DNA of 64,000 nucleotides from Bacteroidota bacterium (GCA_029560875.1 JAKQKB010000089.1:112644-176643); one strand, 5' to 3'. Positions 33,724 through 43,926 are shown, counted from the stretch's first letter. Notes: generated from the letters alone by a model not told the origin. A program made the numbers and translations.

Positions 33724-34734
33724 ATGCAAAAAATTAAGAGACGTAAACTTTATATTGCTGGTCATGTTATAGCATGGGTACTTATATCGATGCTACCATT
33801 CTATTTCAACGCAAAGACTTTACTTAGTCAGCCTAATTTTGTTATAGATTGGTATAAAGGTGTGGCCCTTAACGTTGCCCTATTCTACATTTTCTATGGT
33901 TTTATTAATCCTCGATTTTTAAATCAGAAAAAATTAGTTCAGTTTTTAGGCATTAGTGTTTTTGTGGTATTGCTGTATGGCGTGTTTAAGTATGGGCTTT
34001 TCAAGTTAAATATTTTGGATAATGGAAGTAAGGCTCCTGTAACGTACGTGAGGATATTCACAGAATCCATTGTTAATACAATATTTGCAGGATTTGCAGT
34101 TTTTCTGAGTTTGGCCGAGAGTTGGTTTTTTGCCCAGCAATATCAGCAGCAGTTGGAGAGGGAGAAACTTGAGAGCGAACTAAAGATGCTCCGATTTCAG
34201 GTTAATCCGCACTTTCTGTTTAACACGCTGAATAACATACACACGCTGGTTTATAAAAAGTCCGATGATGCTCCTAGCGCAGTTATGAAACTCTCTGGAT
34301 TGATGCGTTATATGCTCTACGAATCGGATAGCGATTTTGTGCCTTTGTCAAAAGAACTGGATTACATCGGAAACTTTGTGGAACTCCAAAAATTAAGACT
34401 CGCCAATTCTGAGAATGTGAATTTTGTGGTTGATGGAGATCCCGAGAATAAAAGCATAGCACCGCTTTTATTAGTTCCATTTATTGAAAATGCCTTTAAG
34501 CACGGCGTGGTTTCGTCAAAGGAAACATTTATCGATATAAAAATTTTCATTTACAATAATTCGCTTAACTTTATTTGTCGCAACATATACAAGGATGCTG
34601 AATCGTCGGTACACAGTGGAATAGGGTTGGAGAACGTGAAAAAACGATTGTTACTTCAGTATCCCAATAAGCATAGTTTAGAGATTGATAAATCAGGCGA
34701 CTTTTTTAATGTGAAACTCCAGTTGTCAATTTAG
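33724..34734 (+). CDS. LytS-type sensor histidine kinase
   Basis: The 336 residues hold four membrane segments (near 10-28, 43-63, 75-95 and 115-138), a short coiled coil, and the His_kinase domain with the H-box FQVNPHFLFNTLNNIHTLV (His near residue 161). The ATP-binding part has LLLVPFIENAFKHG and GIGLENVKKRL. The family phosphorylates a LytTR response regulator, here the gene 5 bases downstream. Its divergent neighbour, the ABC exporter, is the likely target. Confidence 0.93.
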   Translation: MQKIKRRKLYIAGHVIAWVLISMLPFYFNAKTLLSQPNFVIDWYKGVALNVALFYIFYGFINPRFLNQKKLVQFLGISVFVVLLYGVFKYGLFKLNILDNGSKAPVTYVRIFTESIVNTIFAGFAVFLSLAESWFFAQQYQQQLEREKLESELKMLRFQVNPHFLFNTLNNIHTLVYKKSDDAPSAVMKLSGLMRYMLYESDSDFVPLSKELDYIGNFVELQKLRLANSENVNFVVDGDPENKSIAPLLLVPFIENAFKHGVVSSKETFIDIKIFIYNNSLNFICRNIYKDAESSVHSGIGLENVKKRLLLQYPNKHSLEIDKSGDFFNVKLQLSI

Positions 34735-34739
34735 TTTTT

Positions 34740-35462
34740 ATGAAAATTCGATGCATTGTTATAGATGATGAGCCGCTCGCCATTGAGATTATAGAATCGT
34801 ACATCGAAAAGATTCCTTACGTGGAATTGGCCGGGAAATTTTCCAATGCTATTGATGCGCTTCAGTACCTAAAGTCGAACAAGGTTGACTTGATGCTTTT
34901 GGATATTCAAATGCCCGAACTTACAGGGATACAGTTGATGAAGGTTTTGGACAATCCACCCCAGGTAATTTTTACCACTGCTTACGATAACTATGCCATA
35001 AAAAGTTACGAGTTGGATGCCGTTGACTATCTGCTAAAGCCCATTGAATTTGATAGGTTCCTTAAGGCTATTGAAAAATCGTGGAAGAGAATTGAAAGGG
35101 GGCAATCTGTAGAGGTTAATAAGGTTGAACAAACTAGTTCAAAGGATACTTTTATCTTCATAAAAACAGAGCACCGTGTTCAACGGGTCGAAATATCGGA
35201 GATACTTTACATAGAAGGGATGAAGAATTACCTTAGGGTTGTTACACGAACCGATAAGTTTATGACACTCCAGAACTTTAAGAGCATATGCGAACTTTTA
35301 CCTGTGAATCAGTTTATGCGTGTTCACAAATCGTTTGTAATTGCTGTTGATAAGATTGATAGCATTGAGCGAAGCCGTATAAGAATTGGGAAGCAACTAA
35401 TACCCATTGGCGATACCTACAAGAAGGATTTTGACCAACTTGTCAAGGTTAAACAGGAATAG
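34740..35462 (+). CDS. LytTR-family response regulator
   Basis: The 240 residues contain a receiver domain with the acidic pocket DDE (near 9-11), the phospho-accepting Asp in LMLLDIQMPELTG (near 55) and Lys in YLLKP. A LytTR DNA-binding domain follows (about 135-238), with IFIKTEHRVQRVEISEILYI, EGMKNYLRV and FMRVHKSFVIAVDKI. It is cotranscribed with the sensor kinase. Its 3' end overlaps the convergent gene by 14 bases. Confidence 0.95.
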   Translation: MKIRCIVIDDEPLAIEIIESYIEKIPYVELAGKFSNAIDALQYLKSNKVDLMLLDIQMPELTGIQLMKVLDNPPQVIFTTAYDNYAIKSYELDAVDYLLKPIEFDRFLKAIEKSWKRIERGQSVEVNKVEQTSSKDTFIFIKTEHRVQRVEISEILYIEGMKNYLRVVTRTDKFMTLQNFKSICELLPVNQFMRVHKSFVIAVDKIDSIERSRIRIGKQLIPIGDTYKKDFDQLVKVKQE

Positions 35463-36669
35463 TAATTGTGAATTTAGTACCTTTATTTAGTTCGGACTTA
35501 ACCTGAATTCTACCCTTAAGTTTTTCAATAAATTCTTTGCAAGTTAGGAGTCCAATGCCTGCACCCTTTTCATTATCAGTACCCCTTGTAGACACATAGC
35601 CAGCAAAAACATTCTCTACCTGTTGAGGGCTCATACCTATGCCGTAATCGACAATTGATATCTCGAGAAAACCATCGTTGATGTTTGAGTTAACATCAAT
35701 CAATCCATTCTTAAAGGAGAATTTTATAGCGTTGGAAATGATGTTCCGTACTACTATGGCAATAATATCGGGGTCGGTTTCCACCATTAGTTCGTGTGGA
35801 ACATTCTCGTTTATCCGAATATTTTTCTTCATCCATATTGGCCTAAGAACATTCATTTGCTTCTGAATGATGGCGTCGATAGGAACAAGCCGCAGTTTGG
35901 GTTTTATATCGCTCACGTTTAAGTTTGCCCAGTTCAGCAAATTCTCGGTTAAATCGTAAAGGTTGTGAGCCATTTCATTCAAAAGTTGAAGTCGGATATG
36001 GAAATACTCTTTATCGCTAAAATCTTCCTCAAAATTATTGAGCATTAAATCTGTAATGCCCATAAACGCATTGAAGGGGCTTTTAAGGTCGTGCGAAACA
36101 ATGGAGAATAGCTTGTTTTTAACATCGTTCATGTGGTGAAGTTGGTTGTTCTGCTCCTCCAACTCCTTTTGTTTCTTAATTACTTCAAACTTTAGCTCTT
36201 TGTTCTGGGCAATTAACGCGCTGAGAGGTACGCTTTCTCCCTCCACTTGTTCAACGGCAGGCTGCGACCAATGGCCATGAACCAATCTCCACTCACTATT
36301 TTCTTTTTTCAGAATGGCTGTAGTTCTGTTATTGCTGTATTCGTAATTACCATTGGGCATTACAAAATGCATATCTACAATTGCCATTAAATAGGCAATG
36401 TCGTTGCAAAGAGGAAAAATCTTGATGGACTTGAACTTATAGCCCATTTGTCCAGCAGCTTGTTTAAACTCCCTCTCAAAAAAACCGATTGATTCTTCTG
36501 ATGAGTATGAGTATTCATCAACCCCAGTACCAATCATTGTCATTGAATTGGAAAAGTAATTAAGCATACCAGCCCAGTTGCGCTTGGTATATTCTTCGAA
36601 ATAGTCTAGATATGCTTTTTTTACTTCTTCTTCCATCTTGTGCAAAATATCTCTCAAAGATAAGTGCAT
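35449..36669 (-). CDS. sensor histidine kinase with an N-terminal NTF2/SnoaL-like domain
   Basis: The 406 residues have no membrane segment. Residues about 12-140 look like an NTF2/SnoaL-like fold of the DUF4440/SgcJ kind (AYLDYFEEYTKRNWAGMLNY, EWRLVHGHWSQP). A coiled coil (about 155-185) leads to the H-box FSIVSHDLKSPFNAFMG, the N-box NIISNAIKFS and the G-boxes DYGIGMS and KGAGIGLLTC. It should be a cytoplasmic kinase sensing a small ligand. Its regulator is not adjacent. A start at residue 12 (MEEEVKK) is also possible. Confidence 0.87.
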   Translation of the reverse strand: MHLSLRDILHKMEEEVKKAYLDYFEEYTKRNWAGMLNYFSNSMTMIGTGVDEYSYSSEESIGFFEREFKQAAGQMGYKFKSIKIFPLCNDIAYLMAIVDMHFVMPNGNYEYSNNRTTAILKKENSEWRLVHGHWSQPAVEQVEGESVPLSALIAQNKELKFEVIKKQKELEEQNNQLHHMNDVKNKLFSIVSHDLKSPFNAFMGITDLMLNNFEEDFSDKEYFHIRLQLLNEMAHNLYDLTENLLNWANLNVSDIKPKLRLVPIDAIIQKQMNVLRPIWMKKNIRINENVPHELMVETDPDIIAIVVRNIISNAIKFSFKNGLIDVNSNINDGFLEISIVDYGIGMSPQQVENVFAGYVSTRGTDNEKGAGIGLLTCKEFIEKLKGRIQVKSELNKGTKFTITIPV

Positions 36670-36693
36670 TAGAGCATAATTAAAAATGAAGTT

Positions 36694-37314
36694 TTAAAAA
36701 TCTGGAACGTAAAAGTATGAACCTAGTCCAAAGGTGTATAGCATATTGCCCACGAAGGAGTGCTCAATAAAAACTACCATTTGCGATTTGTGCTTAGTGT
36801 AGGAGTATGCCCAGTACAATCCAATTAATGTAGAACCCAGCACGGCCACCCAATTCTTGAATATAATATGAAGAAAGCCGAATAGAAATCCGTTTAACAC
36901 TAATAGGATTTTATCGTTGCTAAACAGCGTTTTGTATCGATTAAAGAAGAATGGCCTATAAATAAGTTCTTGTGTAAAGGCCGACCATATTGGGTAAAAT
37001 ATCATAATGGCAATCCAAAGTTGTGGGTTATTTTTTGGCAAGTAGAATAGTCGCTCTGGAACAAAAACTATTGTTAATACATACACCACAATTACTGCAA
37101 TTGTCATTCTTAGTGCTAACTGTCCCCATTTTGAATAACCATTAAAACCCAACTCCCTGCGGTTAAATTTTTTCGATAGAAGTAAATAACCTAAAGCAAT
37201 AAAAAATACTATTAATAATGGGATAGCCTTAGGGCCTGGAATTAGGTCAAGGTAGAAAAGGACTGGAATCAACACAAATAGCCCAATCATTTCTATAGAC
37301 TTATAAAGTTGCAT
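36694..37314 (-). CDS. CPBP-family intramembrane glutamic protease-like protein
   Basis: The 206-residue protein has about six membrane segments. The conserved motifs are FTQELIYRPFFFNRY (QExxxR in place of the usual EExxxR), FGFLHIIF (FxxxH) and the third motif region EHSFVGNMLYTFGLGSYF. The family includes Rce1-like peptidases and bacteriocin self-immunity proteins. The change of the first Glu leaves the second Glu, the likely catalytic residue. It stands on the same strand as the NTF2-kinase, 24 bases upstream of it. Confidence 0.85.
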   Translation of the reverse strand: MQLYKSIEMIGLFVLIPVLFYLDLIPGPKAIPLLIVFFIALGYLLLSKKFNRRELGFNGYSKWGQLALRMTIAVIVVYVLTIVFVPERLFYLPKNNPQLWIAIMIFYPIWSAFTQELIYRPFFFNRYKTLFSNDKILLVLNGFLFGFLHIIFKNWVAVLGSTLIGLYWAYSYTKHKSQMVVFIEHSFVGNMLYTFGLGSYFYVPDF

Positions 37315-37367
37315 AAAGAGTTCGATGTTAATTATGGAGTTAAATTTATCAAATTTTTAATAATAAC

Positions 37368-37398
37368 AACAGCCGGTCACCTTTGTGAACCGGCTGTT
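37368..37398 (-). terminator. hairpin downstream of the coiled-coil protein gene
   Basis: AACAGCCGGT / ACCGGCTGTT (37368-37377 / 37389-37398), with an inner CAC/GTG extension. On the minus strand it is followed by a moderately T-rich tail. Confidence 0.7.
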
Positions 37399-37426
37399 AG
37401 AGAGCAATAAAACCACAAAAACCTGA

Positions 37427-38140
37427 TTAAAACGAAGAGATATTTATGCTGTAATTACCCTTAGCATCTTGTGTTGATATTGTTATTTTCCAAGTTCCAA
37501 CATACTCTTTCATGTCTTCCTCTTTGAGCCTTTTGCTCCAGCGTACATCGGCAACTGGGCTGACCTTAAGTTCTTGGTAAACCTTTTTATCGGGTTTAGT
37601 GAAGGTGACTTTTATGCTGCCAGATTCCAATGAGCCTGAAAAATTCAAGAATATTCCTTTGCTTTTTTCGGGTATGGTAAACTCAAAATCACCCGTAAAT
37701 GTTGTGGCCTCCCTTAATCTTTTGCTTATGTTGAACGATGTATTATCGCCTCGTGAGTGTCCTGCTGAAAAATCGCCGTCGAACATGTAAATTTGAGGAG
37801 TTGGCACATCTGGAATTGTGATGTTGAAATCCTTTCCTGTGAAGAAGTCTCTGTGTGGCAGAACTTCAATACCTCTCATCTCCGACAGTTTTTCAAGTTC
37901 TTGGAATGCTTTCGATTGTTCTTCCATTGCTTCGGACTGTTCCTCTAGCAGACGTTGAAGTTCAAATTCATACTCTGCCTTGGATTGCTCAGCAATGCTG
38001 TCGAGTTCCTTTTTTTGAATTTCTTTTTCCTTCTTCTTTTTTGATTCATCCTGTTTTTGTTTTTCCTGTGCATACACATTGCTAATGCTAAGTGAGCCAA
38101 CAAGAACAAGGATGACTAGTTTTGATATTAGAGTCTTCAT
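37427..38140 (-). CDS. secreted protein with a charged coiled coil, unknown function
   Basis: The 237 residues start with a signal peptide (MKTLISKLVILVLVGS, then LSISNVYAQ). A very charged Lys/Glu/Gln coiled coil (about 25-100) and a beta-rich C-terminal domain follow (FTGDFEFTIPEKSKGIFLNF, GSIKVTFTKPDKKVYQEL). I do not recognise the family. The ATG at 38140 is chosen over an upstream TTG because a promoter -7 box lies 28 bases before it. It is divergent from a two-component pair, so it may be a target or sensor partner of that pair. Confidence 0.75.
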   Translation of the reverse strand: MKTLISKLVILVLVGSLSISNVYAQEKQKQDESKKKKEKEIQKKELDSIAEQSKAEYEFELQRLLEEQSEAMEEQSKAFQELEKLSEMRGIEVLPHRDFFTGKDFNITIPDVPTPQIYMFDGDFSAGHSRGDNTSFNISKRLREATTFTGDFEFTIPEKSKGIFLNFSGSLESGSIKVTFTKPDKKVYQELKVSPVADVRWSKRLKEEDMKEYVGTWKITISTQDAKGNYSINISSF

Positions 38141-38167
38141 GGTGCGTTGTTTTTTTTGATTACGAAA

Positions 38168-38175
38168 CAAAATTA
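38168..38175 (-). promoter_or_regulatory. promoter -7 box of the secreted coiled-coil gene
   Basis: Minus-strand TAATTTTG matches TAnnTTTG, 28 bases before the ATG at 38140. Confidence 0.55.
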
Positions 38176-38285
38176 CATTGTCAAAACCCTAATCTGAGTT
38201 AACGAAATGTTAATGATGAGTTAATGGCTGAATTTGAATTATTAATCGTTTAAATTAGCTTTTGGAATTCAGAATAATTGAGGCA

Positions 38286-39662
38286 ATGAACAATAAAAGG
38301 ATATTAATAGGTGCATCGGTACTTTCAATGCTAATATACATTGGAGTGCTGTCGTTCCTACTCGTTAAAATATACAATCAGGAAACCGAAAAATTCAACT
38401 TTAAGTACCGCGAGATTGTGGATAAATCGGTGGAATGGATGTTGGCCAATAACAAAGGCAATGGGTTTGAGAAGGCAAACTATATACTCGATGGAGTATC
38501 GCAGAATTTTGTTGATTTTATTAACCAGAATAAAATTATTGATACGGCAGAGTTTAAGGAGACTATCTATAAGCAATTCACTAAAATACTAGACAGTTAC
38601 CAGAATGTAGATTCAAACCTTGTTGGCTTTCTAAAAGTTCAAAATTATAACGTTCCATTCAAATCCACTCTGATAATTCGGGAGTTGAAACTTATCGATT
38701 TCGACCAAATTCTGCCAATTAAAACTGTGGAAGATGTATTTGGAATTGACACAAGCGCACCCAGCGAGAATGCTGTTTTAGTGTACCAGTATCAGTTTGT
38801 GGGTAACCATTTCAACATGCGGGTCGATTACTATATCGATTTTACTAACAAGAGGAAAGAGGTGCTAAGCAAAGTTGCGCTTTCGGCTGCGCTTGCAACT
38901 ATTTCTCTCTTTGTTGTAACCCTAGTGTTCCTATTAACCCTGCGAAATCTGTTGAGGGAGAAAAAACTTTCGCAGATGAAAACTGATTTTATCAATAACA
39001 TGACTCATGAGTTGAAAACTCCACTGTCAACAATCTCAATAGCATCGCGTTCGCTTGAAAATCAAGACATACTAAGCAACCCTGGGAAAGTGGTTGAAAC
39101 GGCAAAGGTTATATCACGTCAAAATGCACATCTATCAAAGCAGATAAATCACCTGCTCGAAATTAGCAAGTGGGAGCGCGGACAGTTTGAGTTGGATAGG
39201 AAAAGGGTTGATATTAACGATTTGGTGAAAGGTATAGTTGAGTCGTTCCGTTGGGATAACAAGGATAAATCCTTGGAAATAATTGAGGAGTATGCTGGGG
39301 AAATCGCAAAAACTAGTATTGACGAAACAATGATAACCTCAGCAATATTCAACATACTTACCAATGCTGTTAAGTATAATCAAGATAATCCCACAATATC
39401 AATCAAGGTTTGGGCCGATAATGATTTGTGCATATCCATTGCCGATAACGGAATTGGTATTGCTAAGGATGAAATTGTGCATATTTTTGATAAGTTCTAC
39501 AGGGTTTCTACTGGTAATATTCATAATGTTAAAGGTTTAGGACTTGGGCTCTTCTATGTAAAGCAAATAGTAGAGGCGCACAAAGGAACCATAAGTGTTA
39601 CAAGCAAACTAGGGCAGGGCAGTATTTTTACCATAAAACTTCCAATCGATGGCAAAAACTAG
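38286..39662 (+). CDS. transmembrane sensor histidine kinase
   Basis: The 458 residues have two membrane segments (near 6-26 and 205-228) enclosing a 175-residue periplasmic sensor domain. The H-box is FINNMTHELKTPLSTISIAS, then NILTNAVKYN, IADNGIGI and GLGLGLFYVKQIVEAHKG. It is a HisKA/HATPase_c kinase of the PhoR/BaeS type. I chose the ATG at 38286 over an in-frame TTG at 38262. The regulator gene overlaps its end by 14 bases. Confidence 0.93.
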   Translation: MNNKRILIGASVLSMLIYIGVLSFLLVKIYNQETEKFNFKYREIVDKSVEWMLANNKGNGFEKANYILDGVSQNFVDFINQNKIIDTAEFKETIYKQFTKILDSYQNVDSNLVGFLKVQNYNVPFKSTLIIRELKLIDFDQILPIKTVEDVFGIDTSAPSENAVLVYQYQFVGNHFNMRVDYYIDFTNKRKEVLSKVALSAALATISLFVVTLVFLLTLRNLLREKKLSQMKTDFINNMTHELKTPLSTISIASRSLENQDILSNPGKVVETAKVISRQNAHLSKQINHLLEISKWERGQFELDRKRVDINDLVKGIVESFRWDNKDKSLEIIEEYAGEIAKTSIDETMITSAIFNILTNAVKYNQDNPTISIKVWADNDLCISIADNGIGIAKDEIVHIFDKFYRVSTGNIHNVKGLGLGLFYVKQIVEAHKGTISVTSKLGQGSIFTIKLPIDGKN

Positions 39663-40332
39663 AATTTTACTGGCTGAGGATGATAAAGATTTGGGCAATG
39701 TACTTGCTCAGTACCTTCAACTTCAAGGTTATGATGTAACGCTTGTGCGCGATGGCAATGAGGGTTGGAGTGTGTTTGAGGTGTCAGAGTTCGAACTTTG
39801 TATTCTCGATGTGATGATGCCCTATAAGGATGGCTTTGAACTTGCAGAGCAGATTCACCATAAATCGCCCAAAACACCGTTCATATTCTTAACTGCAAAG
39901 GGTTTAAAGGATGATAAGATTAAAGGCTTAAAGTTGGGTGCCGATGATTATATCTGCAAGCCTTTTGATGTGGACGAGCTGGTACTTCGGATTCAGAATA
40001 TACTAAAACGAACTGGAATTGACGATTCCGACAAGTTTGAGCTGGGAGAGTTCACATTACATTATAATGACTTGCGCTTGAAAGGTGCAAATACCGAATT
40101 GGCATTAACAACAAAGGAGGCTAAACTGCTGAAATACTTCATCCGAAATCAAAATAAACTAATTAAACGCGAGGATATTCTTGTTGAAATTTGGGGCGAA
40201 AACGATTACTTTCTTGGCCGCAGCATGGATGTATTTATAAGCCGCCTACGGAAATTTCTGCAACACGATACAAGCATAAGCATTGAAACCATTCGTGGGG
40301 TTGGGTATATACTTAAAGTGAAGTTGGATTAA
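39649..40332 (+). CDS. OmpR-family response regulator
   Basis: The 227 residues contain a receiver domain (LLAEDDKDLGNVLAQYL, phospho-Asp in CILDVMMPYKDG, Lys in YICKPFD). A winged-helix Trans_reg_C domain follows (LTTKEAKLLKYFIRNQNKLI, SRLRKFLQHD, IETIRGVGYIL). The gene overlaps the sensor kinase by 14 bases, a sign of translational coupling. The target genes are not evident. Confidence 0.95.
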   Translation: MAKTRILLAEDDKDLGNVLAQYLQLQGYDVTLVRDGNEGWSVFEVSEFELCILDVMMPYKDGFELAEQIHHKSPKTPFIFLTAKGLKDDKIKGLKLGADDYICKPFDVDELVLRIQNILKRTGIDDSDKFELGEFTLHYNDLRLKGANTELALTTKEAKLLKYFIRNQNKLIKREDILVEIWGENDYFLGRSMDVFISRLRKFLQHDTSISIETIRGVGYILKVKLD

Positions 40333-40417
40333 ATCTGCTCAATTAAACTATGGTTGTTAATTATTGTCCTATTTTTAAGTAGTGAAACAATAATTAGGAA
40401 CTAATCATTTTTTGATA

Positions 40418-43219
40418 ATGAGAAAACTTGCACTCCTCGTCCTGCTCTACGGACTATCATCCTCTATTTTTGCTCAATCCACTAAGGTGCCTTTAACGCA
40501 TAGCGTTTACGACAGTTGGAACGACATTGCAAATCCCAACATTTCTAACGATGGTAATTGGGTTGTCTATGAGATAAACCCTCAGGATGGCGATGGGAAT
40601 CTTTGGCTGTCCAGAACAGATAAAAGTGTGCAGAATAGTTTTGCCCGTGGATATAGAGCATCAATATCTCCCAATAGCAACTTCTTGGTTTACCATGTAA
40701 AACCACTTAAAAGTATTACCCGAAAGGCTAAGTTGGATAAAAAGAAAAAGGATGAAATGCCCAAGGATTCCATTGCCATTAGAGTATTTAATTCCGACAG
40801 CAGTTATGTTTTTGGGCAAGTTAAGTCCTACAAGGTAGCAGAAAAAGGTGGCGATTGGGTAGCCATTTTCCTTGAGGAGGAAAAGAAAAAGGACAAAGTT
40901 GCCAAAGACTCTGTAAAAACCGATGAGCCCAAAGCGCCCAAAAAGAGTTCCAAGACCAATGGCGATGATAAAACTGGAAAGTTGATTGTTTTAAACCCAA
41001 TTACCAGCCAAAAATTTGAATACAACAAAGTAACTGATTACAGCATTTCCAAGGATGGTTCTCAGTTCCTAATTGCCTCAATATCCAATGATACCTTAAA
41101 GAATTGCATAGTTCAGAGGTTCAGCACTAAAACTGCTTTAAATCAAGTAATATTTACTCAAAAGGGAGAGATTTCTGGTTTGACACTGGATTATTCTGGA
41201 AATCAACTTGCATTCCTTTTTACTGCCGATACTGGGAAGGTTAAAATATACGATTTGTACTATCTAGGGCTAAAAGACGGTGTGCAAAAAGCAATAACCT
41301 CACAAACTGTCGGAATGCCAAAGGATTGGGTTTTGAGTCAGAACTACACTCCTTATTTTTCCGATAAGGGAAATCGTTTATTTGTTGGTACAATGCCGAG
41401 GCCTATTGAGGAACCTAAGGACACCATAACTGATGATGAGAAAGTAGTTTTCGACCTATGGAGCTGGACGGATACTTTGCTTCAAACACAGCAATTGGTG
41501 GAACTCAAAAACAATGAAAAAAAGTCATTCCTTGCAGTTTATCATATCAAAGAGAAGGCTTTTGTGCAATTAGCCGATAAAAATACTCCAAATTTAAGGA
41601 TTGGAAATAATGGCGATGCGCCGTATACAGTTGGCGAGAATAGTAAACCATACGAGTACACAATGACTTGGGAAACACCAACTCGCGGCGATTTTTATCA
41701 GATTGATATAAAAACTGGCAAACGTACATTAATTGTTGCTGGTAACCCATTTAGAGTTTATCTATCGCCAAGCGGAAACTATGCAGCATATTATCAGGAT
41801 ACTGATAATTCATGGTATTCTTGGTCAGCAAAGGATAAAAAGGCAGTATGCCTAACGGCAAGCATTGGTGTAAATTTATTCGATGAGGATAACGATATGC
41901 CTCAAATTCCATATCCATATGGTTTTGCAGGTTGGGTTGAGGGCGATAAGTATATGGTTATTTACGACCGCTTTGACTTGTGGGCACTGGACCCAACAGG
42001 CAAAAGTCAACCAATTTGCATAACTGGCGGTATTGGCAGAAAGTCTTCTACGGTTTACCGGTATCAAAAAGTTGATGTTGATGAGGAGTATATCAAACTA
42101 AGCTCTCCTTTATTACTATCTACTTTTAATAAGATAAATAAGCAGGATGGATATTGTCAGATAAGCATTGGTAAGCCTGGCGCAATAACTAGTTTGGTAA
42201 ATGGCGATTATAGAATTAACTTTATTGCAAAGGCTAAAAACTCTGAGCAAATTGTATGGCAAAGAGAGTCGTTCAACAAGTACAGGGATGTTTGGACTAG
42301 CAACTTGCAATTCGCAAATTCAACAAAATTGAGTTGTGCAAACCCTCAAATGGACAATTACCTTTGGGGTAGTGTTGAGTTGGTAAGTTGGTTCGATTTT
42401 AATCGCGATAGCGTTCAGGGTTTGCTTTACAAACCCGAAAATTTCGACCCCAACAAAAAGTACCCAATGCTAGTTTACTTTTACGAAACCCATACGGATG
42501 AACTACATAGTCATTACGAACCTAAACCAGGTCGCTCGGTAATTTGTCCAACTCTTTACACAAGCAATGGCTACGTGGTTTTTTTTCCTGATATTAAATA
42601 CAAAACAGGCCTTCCTGGTAAAAGCGCATACGATGCCATAATTAGTGGTACAGTAGCAATGATAAATTAGGGTTTTGTTGATAAGGATAGGGTTGGTGTT
42701 CAGGGGCAGAGTTGGGGCGGCTACCAAATCGCATACCTTGTAACTCAAACCGATTTATTTAAAGCCGCATCGGCAGGTGCCCCTGTGTCAAATATGACCA
42801 GCGCTTATGGCGGAATACGTTGGGGTTCAGGCATGGCTCGAATGTTTCAGTATGAACACACACAAAGTCGAATTGGCGGAACGCTTTGGGAGAAGCCGCT
42901 GAACTACATCGAGAATTCGCCACTTTTCTATGCTCCAAGAGTAAACACCCCATTGTTAATAAGGCACGACGATGCCGATGAGGCTGTACCATGGTATCAA
43001 GGGATAGAGTATTTTCTTGCACTTCGCAGACTTGGAAAACCAGTTTGGATGATAAATTACAACGACGAGCCCCACAACTTAGTTCGTAGAGCAAATAGAA
43101 TAGACTGGACAATAAGAATGATGCAATTCTTTGACTACTACCTGAAGGATGCACCACAACCGAAATGGTTGAATGAGGGGATTCCCGCTGAGAAAAAAGG
43201 GAAGGTGTTAGGTTACTAA
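40418..43219 (+). pseudogene. S9 (prolyl-oligopeptidase-like) peptidase interrupted by an in-frame TAG
   Basis: The gene would encode about 933 residues: a signal peptide (KLALLVLLYGLSSSIFAQ), a beta-propeller-like N-terminal part, and a C-terminal alpha/beta hydrolase. A TAG at 42668-42670 (codon 751) interrupts the frame. After it the same frame continues with GFVDKDRVGVQGQSWGGYQ, so there is no frameshift. The catalytic Ser765 (GQSWGG), Asp (RHDDADEAVP) and His (NDEPHNLV) all lie behind the stop. A single-base AAG to TAG change at a Lys-like position would explain it. I chose the ATG at 40418; a TTG precedes it by two codons. Confidence 0.88.
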
Positions 43220-43459
43220 TTGTTACTTTTGTTTACTTAAAGTGAACTTTTATGTAGAACCGTTGGCTGTTCGTCAAAAAAACAATTAAGGAAGATGTTG
43301 TGGTTTATTTTAATAATCAGTGTTTTGCGTTTTTGATTAATGATATAAATCAAGTGTTGTTTTGCACTAGTCAAATAAATTTTAATAAATTGCATATTCT
43401 TTCTTTATTGCACGTATTATACAAAGGAATGCGAAACAATTTTTAATTTATCTTGTTTT
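43220..43459. other. non-coding gap before the small lipoprotein pair
   Basis: AT-rich and without a supported gene. No perfect TAnnTTTG box or terminator is seen. Confidence 0.45.
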
Positions 43460-43585
43460 ATGAAGAGAAAGAAATTATTACTAATTTTATTAGTAACTTT
43501 GGGAGTTGGGTTCTTAAGTTCGTGCAATAATACTATTCCATGCCCTGCATATGCAGGCACGGATTTTGCTAAGAACATTGAGTAA
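43460..43585 (+). CDS. 41-residue small lipoprotein (CPAY type)
   Basis: A short signal (KKLLLILLVTLGVGFLS) ends at the lipobox LSSC with Cys22. Only about 20 residues follow, starting CNNTIPCPAY. The mature lipopeptide contains a second Cys and the CPAY motif shared with the next gene. The function is unknown; the size suggests a peptide anchored to a membrane. Confidence 0.7.
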   Translation: MKRKKLLLILLVTLGVGFLSSCNNTIPCPAYAGTDFAKNIE

Positions 43586-43618
43586 GTTAATTAGGTTGAA
43601 AACATAATTTTACACACT

Positions 43619-43753
43619 ATGAAAAATATGAAATTATCTGTAAAAGCCCTTTTGCTGTTGGTTGTATTAGCCATTGCTTTTAGTTCATGTTCAAAGAAAA
43701 CATGTCCTGCATACAGCCAGGTTAACCAAACTGAAATTTCGAATAAGGCTTAG
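43619..43753 (+). CDS. 44-residue small lipoprotein (CPAY type), paralogue of the preceding gene
   Basis: The signal KALLLLVVLAIAFSSC ends at a lipobox Cys24. The mature part begins CSKKTCPAYSQ. The shared arrangement C-x(4-6)-CPAY and the 33-base spacing from the previous gene point to a tandem duplication. I recall similar tiny lipoproteins in Bacteroidota, but not a function. Confidence 0.72.
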   Translation: MKNMKLSVKALLLLVVLAIAFSSCSKKTCPAYSQVNQTEISNKA

Positions 43754-43926
43754 TTTTATTCTGATATTTTATTTCTTAGCTACTAAATAGCTAATATACT
43801 TATTGTCCAAAAGTTCATTGTTTAATTATGATGAGCTTTTGGATATTTTTATTTATAATGGATATTTATCATCATTCTTGATGTGGTTTGTTTTTTTTGT
43901 TAACTTATGGGCAAAAGTAGACTCTT

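Noticed and set aside
42668..42670. TAG as a reassigned (recoded) sense codon
   Set aside because: TAG ends other genes in the window (for example rho and the integrase), and no recoding signal is seen; a mutation or error is simpler.
42759..43157. 132-codon frame on the minus strand over the S9 peptidase end
   Set aside because: It lies opposite the well-conserved hydrolase frame and has no protein-like features.
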